A stretch of DNA of 64,000 nt from Chloroflexota bacterium (GTDB lineage Bacteria > Chloroflexota > Anaerolineae > B4-G1 > SLSP01). The position numbers and the translations under genes were made by a program. Shown piece after piece: positions 47,501 to 56,500 of this stretch. The notes beneath the pieces were generated by a model that was not told the DNA's origin, ran no database searches, and was given only the letters and a program-made list of their open reading frames with translations. The DNA lies in contig JAIOAX010000010.1 of assembly GCA_019873645.1 (NCBI GenBank), forward strand, positions 84,666-148,665. The letters run 5' to 3'. Within the stretch, counting starts at the first letter, position 1. Every line of letters begins with the position of its first letter.

Positions 47501-50500
47501 GGCGGGCAGTGTGGCGGTATCCACCTTCACGATGTACGTTCCGGCGGGTAGCCCGGCGAAGGCGTAACGCCCGTTCTCATCGGTGACGGTGGTAGCGAGA
47601 ACGGTTGTCCCGTCGCTGGCGTACAGGCGCACGGTGACGCCCTCCAGCCCCTCGCCCGGGTCGGCGGTGTCATTGCCGTTGCGGTCGAGGAAGATGGTAT
47701 CGCCAATCAGCCCGCCGCCGGTCGTCTGATTGAACGGCTTGTAGCCAAAGTCCTGCGTGGCATTGCCGCTGGCCGGTAGGGCGCTGACGGCGCTGATGTT
47801 CGGCGTGGATGTGCCGTCGCTGTCGTAACTCGGCGCGAGGCCGCCCAGCACGGCGGCGGTGTCGTTCACCCATACCAGGTAGTTGCCGCCCACGGGGACG
47901 CCGGTGAACTGGTAGCCGCCGCTGGCATCGGTCGTATCCGTCGCCAGAATCGGCTCGCCCGCGTCCCAGACGCCGTTGCCGTTGAGGTCGGCGATGAGCG
48001 CGACGGTGACGCCGGCAATGCCGGGTTCACCCGCGTCCTGCGCGCCGTTAGCGTTGGCGTCGAACCAGACCGTGTCGCCGATGGCTGCCGTCATCCCCGC
48101 GCCCGGTTGATAGCCCAAGTCTGCGTTGACATAGACATCGCCCGGCGCAAGGACGATGGGCTGCGTGGTCATCCCATCCAGCGTGCCGTCCGGGTCGCCG
48201 GTTTGCGTGTAGCCTGTCACGCCCGCGGTGACTTTGACGATGTAGATGCCCGCGGGCAGGTTGTCAAAGACATAGTGGCCCGTGGCGTCCGTCGTCGTCG
48301 AAGCATAGAGCGCGTCAATGATGCCGTCGTCGTTGGAATCGTACCACAGCTCCACGGTGACGCCGCTCAGCCCCAGTTCACCGGGGTCCTGCACGCCGTC
48401 GCCGTCGGCGTCGCTCCACACGCGGTCGCCAATGGCGCCGGTGTTGGCGTTGCCGGTCACATCGGCGGAGGGCGCCCAGTTGTAGCCAAAGTCGGCGGTC
48501 ACATTTTCCTGACCAGCGGCGATGGTCACGCTGTACGGGTCGGCCTTGTTGGTAAAGTCGCCTGTGCCGCCAGGAATCGCGCTATGCACCAGGCCGGTCG
48601 GCAGGCTCGTATCCAGCACATCTACCTGATACGTTCCGGGCGGCACGTTCTTGAAGACGTAGTTGCCCTCGGCGTCGGTGACGGTGGTTGCCAGGAGCGT
48701 GGTGTGGGTGCTATCCCAGAGTTGCACGGTGACGTTGGGGATGCCCGGCTCGCCGGCGTCCTGGATGCCGTTGCCGTTCTCATCCAGCCAGACGTGGTTG
48801 CCGATGGCGGTGGGCCGATAGAAGCCGTTGTACTCCTCGAAGGTGGTCTGCCCGGCGGTGACCAGCACGCCCGTGGTGGGATTCGTCCCTTGCGTCTGCA
48901 CGCCGGCCGGTGGATTGACCAGGGTGACCGTGGCGTAACCCGTCCCCACTTCGTTGATGGTGTAGTTGCCGTCCACGCCGGTGACGCCGGTGTGCTCGAC
49001 GCCGTAGCCGTCCACGATGCGCACGCTCACGCCACTGGCGGGGCTATCCACGCCGGCGGTATAGATGCCGTCGCCGTTCACGTCGGTATAGACAAAGCCC
49101 GTCACCGCGCCCATACTCAGCAGGATGCCCGCGCCGCTCTGCCCGCTGTACGCTTTGCCGGCGGTGTTCTGGTAGGCCACGTGCGCCGTGTTCCCCAGAA
49201 TCTTGCCGGTCGCGGGCAACACGGTGATGACGACCTGATCGGAGCCGGTGCAGCCGTACTGCGCGCGCGCCGTGACAGTAGCGATGTAGACGCCAGGCGT
49301 GTTGTAGGTGTGGCTATCGCTGGTGAGGTTCTCCGTGTAATCCGTTATCGTCCCATCGCCCCAATCGTAGCGGTAATAGTACGGCGTGCGTCCGCCGAGC
49401 GCGTTCTCATCCACCTGGATGGTCACGCTCTGCCCGGCTAAGGTCATCGCCGGCGCGTAGGCAAAGGGGCGCAGGCTGCTGTAACTGGCTTGCAGGTTAA
49501 AGAGCAGGCCGCTGTGATCCTCGCCGCCTAAAGTGGGGTGCCCGTTGTGCGTGTTGTTGATGAGTTGCACGGCGAGCAGGTTGATGCCGGATTGCAGCGC
49601 GCCGGCGCCGGAGAACGTGGAGTACGACCCCGCGCCCTGATGCTGGCCCAGGAGAATGCCGTTGAGGTAGATGGTCGAGATGTCATCCCCGGCCAGGCTG
49701 AGACTGGCGCTCTGCGGCACCGCGTTGAGCGGCAGGCAGAACATCTGGCGGAAGTAGGTATAGTTGGGATAGGTGAGGCCCGTGTCGTTGACGGTGGTCC
49801 ATTGGGCGTTCAGGTCTGAAGCGGACATCCAGTAGAAATATTCCGCCGTCGAAGCCGCGATGGGCTGCGACCAGCCGGTTTCGTCGAAGCGCGTGGCGCG
49901 CGGATTGTCGTTCCAGCCGGTCGGCGGGACGGGATTCGTGTCCAGAAAACGGCCGCGATAGGTCAGACAATCGCCGGTGGCGCACCAGGGCAGGGAGGTG
50001 CGCGCCGCCGTTGTGCTGGTGATGGTCACGCTGCCGCTGCCGCTCTCGGTGGAGAGCGTCGGCGCGGTCTGGTTGACCGCGCTGCTGCTCACATTGCTGA
50101 GCACGGTCACCTTGAAACTGACCGTACCGAACGCGCCGGGGTCCTGGTTGCCCAGGTTCCAGGTGATGGTGCGTGTGCCGCTATCATACGTGCCGCCGCC
50201 CGTGATGCTGCCGGCAACCAGGCTGGTGTTATCGGGCAACACGTCGGTGATGACCACGTCATTGGCCGTGTCGCTGCTGTTGTTCTCCCAGCGGATGCTG
50301 TACGTCAGTTCCGCGCCGACGTAAGCCGGGCCGGAGACGCTCTTTTCCAGCACCACGTAGGGCGCCACGACGATGTCGCTATCCACGGCGGTATTGTCCA
50401 GCGGGTTGCGGTCGGTGTCGCTGGTGGTGATGGACACACGGTTCAGCACCACCGCGCCGGGCAGCAGCGTATTCTTAACTGTGACATTGAGGGTGATATT

Positions 50501-53500
50501 CGCATCGGCCCCCTGCGCTACGCTGCCGAGACTCCAGGTAACGGTATGGTTGCCGCTGTCATAGGTCCCAGAGGGCGACGAGGAGACGTAATCCACATTG
50601 GCGGGCAAAGTGTCCACAATCACGACGTTGGCGGCGTCGGCGTTGCCCACGTTTTTGTAGTTGATGGTATACGCCAGGGATGCACCCGCCAGCACCTGGG
50701 TTTGCCCGTCGGTCTTGGTAATCTGCAAATCCGGCGCGGGCGTGGATTGCACCGTGTCAATGTCGGCCTGCTCGTTGTTGGTGATGTTCGGTTCGTAGGT
50801 CGTGGTGGTGGCGTTGGCATAGTTGGTGACGGTTGTGCCGTCGCTCAGGCCGCTGGCGACATTGACTGTCACGTGACACGTTCGGCTCTCGCCCACGTCC
50901 AGCGTCCCGATAGTCCAGACGTAAGGTCCGGAGCCGGTCATTCCACAGTCACTGCTTACATAGGTCAGGTTAGCGCCGACGGTATCGTTCAAGACCACAT
51001 TTTCCGCCGGGATGATGCCGTTATTGACGACGACGATGGTGTACACCACGCCATTTTGCGGCGATGTAACGGTAGTCAGCCCATCGCTCTTGGTCACCGC
51101 CAGGTCGGCGCCGCCGTCCACCTCAAAGTCGCGGCCGCCCGCCGTCTGGCCCGCCGCCAGGTTCACCGTGATGTTATCGGGATTGCCGCCGTCATAGTCG
51201 GCCACGCCGGTGGTGTTGGGCGGATTGGTCTTGACCACCTGATAGAGACCGGGTATCAGATTCGTAAACTCGTAATAGCCGCTGCTGTTGGTCGTCGTGC
51301 TGGCGGTGGTATCGTCGGCGGTGCCGAGGAGACCATCCGGCCCCGCGCCGATGAGCGTAATGGTGACATTCTCGACCAGCGGCTCACCGCTGTTGCAGAT
51401 GCCATTGCCGACGTTCGGGCCGGTGCCCACGCTCACGCACACCGAGCCGTTGATGCTGCCCAGGTAGGCGTGGAAGCCAAAATCATTGTTCGCAGACGGC
51501 GCGCCTGCGACCGTCACGGCGATGGCATTGTTGATGGACGTGTCCGACTCATACGTTTCGACAAAAGCCCGCGAAGGCAGCGTGGTCGTATCCACCTTGA
51601 CCAGGTAAGAACCGTTGGGGATACCAGGGAAGATGTAATTGCCGGACCCATCGGTGACGGTTGTGGCGATGACGGTTGTGCCGGTCGCATCGTACAGATA
51701 CACCGTGATGCCGGACAGTCCAACGTCAGCCCCATCCTTCGCGCCGATGGTCCCTAGGTCATTGAACACATTGCCGCTGATGGAGTACGAGGTGGGGTTG
51801 TGATAGCCAAAGTCCGCCGTGAGGTTCGTCCCCCCGCCGCTGACGGTTGCCTGACCGGTGTGGTCATTGGTCGGGCTGTAGTTGTCGTAAGTTTGCGTAA
51901 AGCCTGCCGGCACGGTGGTGGAATCCACTTTGACGGTGTAGGTTCCATCCGCCAGGCCGGTGAATTGATAGGCGCCGCTGGCATCGGTGACGGTGGTCGC
52001 CAGCAGGGTCGCGCCCTGATACAAGTTCACCGTCACGCCGGGGAGCCCCACTTCGCCCGTATCTTGAATGCCATCGCCATCCGCGTCATTCCATACGCGG
52101 TCGCCGATGACGCCGCTGTTATCCACGCCAAAGTTCAGGTCGGTTACTTCGTGGCCGGTTTCTGCGCTCACCGTCAGGCTGGTCGGTGTCGTCGCCAAGG
52201 TCAGGCCGGGGAAGGCCGCCGCCACGTCCGCCGGATTGTAGGAAATGGTATAGGTGCCGGCCGGGACGAGGAAGCGGTACTCACCGTTGGCGTCGGTGGT
52301 GGTGGTCTGGTGAACGGGATTGCCGTTGCTGTCATAGCCCGTCAGGGTGATGAGGATGGCATACAGCCCCGGCTCGCCCGCATCCAGGAAGGCGCTCGAG
52401 TTGACATCGTGGAACAGCGTGCCTTCGAGGAGCGCCGCTTCCACAAAGCCAAAGTTCTTGTCGGTGACGGTCTGCCCTGCACTCAAAGGAACCGCGTAAT
52501 GGTCAGGCGTGGTAAAGACCATTGTCCCCACCTGGCCCGCGTTGGGGCTGCCGGACGGGGCGGGCACTTCCTGCTCGGATGCGCCTACCACATAGTTACC
52601 CGGCGGCAGGTTAGCGAACAGGTAGTCATAGTGGCCGGTGGACGTTTCAAAGACGTCCAGAATGGTATAGCTGCCATCGGCGTTGACCAGGTACAGCACG
52701 ATGGAACTGCCCGGCGCGCCGCAGGGAGCGCCGCTACAGTTGGTTTCGTCGCGGTTGCCATCGGCGTCGGTGTCGTACCAGGTCGTGCCGGCAATTGAGC
52801 CGGCCCAGCGGTAGCCAAAGTCCACATCGGTTACGACGGAGCTGTTCGAGACCAGGGTGACTTCGGTGACACCGTTCGGGCTGGCCGTGCCGCCGTCCTT
52901 ATCGTAGGTTGGCGTCATCGCGCTGCCCAGGGTGTAACTCCCGCCGTAGGGCGAGGTCACCGGACTGTTGGGATTCACCGTCACGCGGTAGTCGCCTTTC
53001 ACCAAGTTGGCGAAGAGATACTTGCCGTCGGCGTCGGTCGTGGTCGTGGCTACGGGATACCAGGTGCTACCGAATTTGATCTCCAGAGTCACGCCGATGC
53101 CCGGCAACGGCGTCTCGCCGCTATCCTGCACGCCGTCTTTGTCGGCATCCAGCCAGATCGTGTCCCCGATTTGCCCCGTGCCCACGTTGAGGCCAAAATC
53201 GGCGGCGCTGTATTGCTGCCCCGCGCTCAAGGTCACGCTGAGCGACGGCGCCGTGGTGGGCAGGTAGCCGGCCGGATAGGTGGCCGGGTCGGTGCGGACG
53301 GTGTAGGTCCCCGCGCTCAGGCCAAAGATGCGATACGCGCCCGTCGCGTCGGTGATGTCATACGGCTCGCCCGCGTCCCAGACGCCGTTGGCGTTGCTAT
53401 CCACGTAGACTTTGACGCCCGCCAGACCCAGTTCGCCGGTATCCTGCACGCCGTCGCTGTCCGTATCGGCCCAGACAAAATCGCCGATGCTGGCGGAGGT

Positions 53501-56500
53501 GGCGGTCTCGGTGGTGTTGGAAGGCAGCGTGCCAATCGCGCCGCTCGTTTCGGCCAGGATGCCGGTGTTGCGGATGACCGCGGGCGCGCCGGCGGCGACT
53601 GTTGCCTGATAGGTGAGCACGGGACTGACAATTACCCGGCGCGAGGTAGCCGTGGGGAAGCTGGTGGGGCCGGAACCCGTGGCGTTGACGCTAAAGGTGA
53701 GGCTGCCGGGGCTGGTTCCCGGTGTGACCGCGCAGGTCCATTCGTAAATCACCGGGTCGTTAATGTTGGCGATGTCGTCATCGGTGGAGACTAACGTGGG
53801 GCTGCCGCAACTGGCCGAAGCGCCGCCCGTGGCTGTCTGAGCGAGCGTCCCCGGCGTGACGTCGTTCACCGCCGTGCTGGATTCGATGCGGAACGTGAGT
53901 TTGATGCTATCGCCGGTGGAGACCAGGCTTGGCCGCGCCGTCAGCGTGGTAAAGCGGCCCGTGGGCGTGACGCCGGCGTCATAGACCAGCGCGCCGCCCT
54001 GGCCCACGTTGCCGGTAAAGTTCGCGGGGGTCATTGTGCTCCAGGTATTGGTGGCCGGATTGTAGCGCCAGAAGGCCAGCGTCTTGCCTTGCAGCGCGTA
54101 GATGTACGTGCCATCGGTGGTCAGCGCGCCGCCATCGGCCACAGCGCCGGGTGTGGCGGCCATCGCCGTCCAGGTGTTGGTGGCGATGTCATAGCGCCAG
54201 AAGCCGGTCTTGCCATCGCCTTGCAGCGCGTAAATGTAGCCACCCACGTAGGTGAGCGAACCGCCCCAACCGACGTTGCCCGGCGTCGAGGCCAGCGCCG
54301 TCCAGGTGTTAGAAGCGACGTTGTAGCGCCAGAAGCCGGTCTTGCGGTCGCCTTGGAGCGCGTACAGATTGGTGCCGTCGGTGGTCAGCGCGCCGCCTTT
54401 CTTGACATTGGCCGGCGTAGTGGCCATAGCCGTCCAGGTATTGGAGGCTACATTATACCGGCTGAAGAGGTTGCTGCCGCCCAGCAGGGCATAGACATAC
54501 TTGGTTCCGCCCACCGAGAGATATTGCGCCGCACCGCCTTCATTTACATTTGCCGCCGTGTCGGCCAGGCGCGTCCAGGTGTTCGTGGCAATATCATACT
54601 TGTAGAACCACTTGGAGTTGCCCTCCAGCGCGTAAATGATGTGGGTCGCGGGGTCTACGGTCAGCGAACCGCCCTTTTCGATGCCGTTGGTCGGCTGCGC
54701 CTTGGCGCTCCAGGCATTGTTGGAAAGCGTGTATTTGGAAAACTCGCGCGTGTTGCCGCCGCGGAAGGCGTAAACGCCGGCCGGGAAGCCGCTGATGAGC
54801 GTCTCGCCGGGGACGCCGGGCGCGTTGCTGCCCAGGTTCCAGGTCACCACATTGGGCCCGCCGCCCGGCGAGGAGAGCACACTGGCGGAACTGGCGTCAG
54901 GCCAACTCGTGGTGGCATTGGCGGCGCCAGCGGAGAAGACGTACTCACCCACGTCGTGCAGCGTGCAGGTCCAGGCAAAATTGACGCCCGTGCCACCGGC
55001 GGGCACATTGGCGCTTGCGGGGGTCGGGCCGGTACAGGTCGCCGTGCCGCCGCTGACCTCAATGGGGGTGGGTGAAACGGCCGTGGCGGCCACACTGCTT
55101 TTGACGTTCAGCGTAACATTCACCGCGCCACCCTTGACCACATAATTCGTGCTAACCGACAGCGCTGTATCCAGCACGGGCGGGCCGTCATCGTGGCCGG
55201 GGACGGCCGGCAGGGGCGTGTACGCGCCGTAAGTCCCGCCCGCGTTGGCGCTGCCAAAAGTCACGCCGGTGGGCAGCGGGTCAATAATGCGCACATTCGT
55301 CAGCAGGCCGCTGCCGGGGTAGTAGGGCTTGAGCGTAAAGTTGAGCGTTTCGCCGGTGGTGGCGTAAGCCTTGTCCACTGTCTTGGTCAGTCCGTTGACA
55401 AAGGGAAAGTCGGCGGTCAGGTAATTCTCGCCCGCCGCTAATACTTTGGTGTATTCGGTTACGGTGGCAAACAGCCCGGCCGGCAGGTCGGCGTCGTGGG
55501 TATCCACCACGACTTTATAGTTGCCCGGCCCCAGGTTGCTGAAGAGATACTTGCCGTCAGGCCCGGAAACCGTCGTCGCCACCGGCAGACCGTCGCGGTA
55601 GAGCGTGACCGTGACGTTAGCGAGCGGCGTCTCGCCCGCGTCGTACATCCCGTTGCGATTGGCGTCCACAAAGAGCTGGTCGCCGATGGAAGCGGGCAAT
55701 GAGCGCCAGAAGCCAAAGTCGTTGTCCAGGTCGGCGCCGCTCAGGTTGGGCGAGGCGATGACCTCCGCCGTGCTCAACTGATAAGGCGTACCGGCGCCAT
55801 ATTTGGCATTAAAGTAAGTTTGAATGTCGGCGTCGTTCTTATCTACCTTGACCAGGTAATTGTAGCCCGCCGCCAGGTTGGAGAAGAGATAATCGCCAAC
55901 GCTGTTGGTCTGCGTCGTTGCCACCAGCGCGTCGCCGGCGTCAATCACGCCGTTGGCGTTGCTGTCCTCGTAGAGCCAGACGGTCACGTTGGGAATGCCG
56001 CTATCCACGCCGCTGGTGAATGTGCCATCGTTGGCAATGTCCTCAAAGACCTTGTCGCCAATGCTGGCCGTGCCGGTGGGCTTGTAGCCGAAATCGGCGG
56101 TGAGGTATTGCTGATCGGTAACCAGCGTGACGGTGTGCGCGTTATCTTTGGTCGCGTCGGGGTCGCCGGTCTGCGTGTGATTGGCCGGCAGCGTGGTCGG
56201 GTCCACGCGCACCACATAGGTTCCGGCGGTCAGGCCGGGGAAGTAATACGCGCCGTTAGCGTCGGTGATGGCATAAGGCTCGCCGCTTTCCCAGCTACCG
56301 TTATTGTTGCTATCAATGTAGACTTTGACGCCCGCGATGCCCTCTTCCCCCGCGTTCTGCATCCCGTCGCCGTCCCAATCGCGCCAGATGAAATCGCCGA
56401 TTTTGCCGCCCGCCACCGTGACGCACGCCAGCGCGCCGGTGGTCTGGTTGACCGGCGTGCTGCTGGTGTAACTGTTGCAGTAGGCTCCCGGCGCCTGGCT

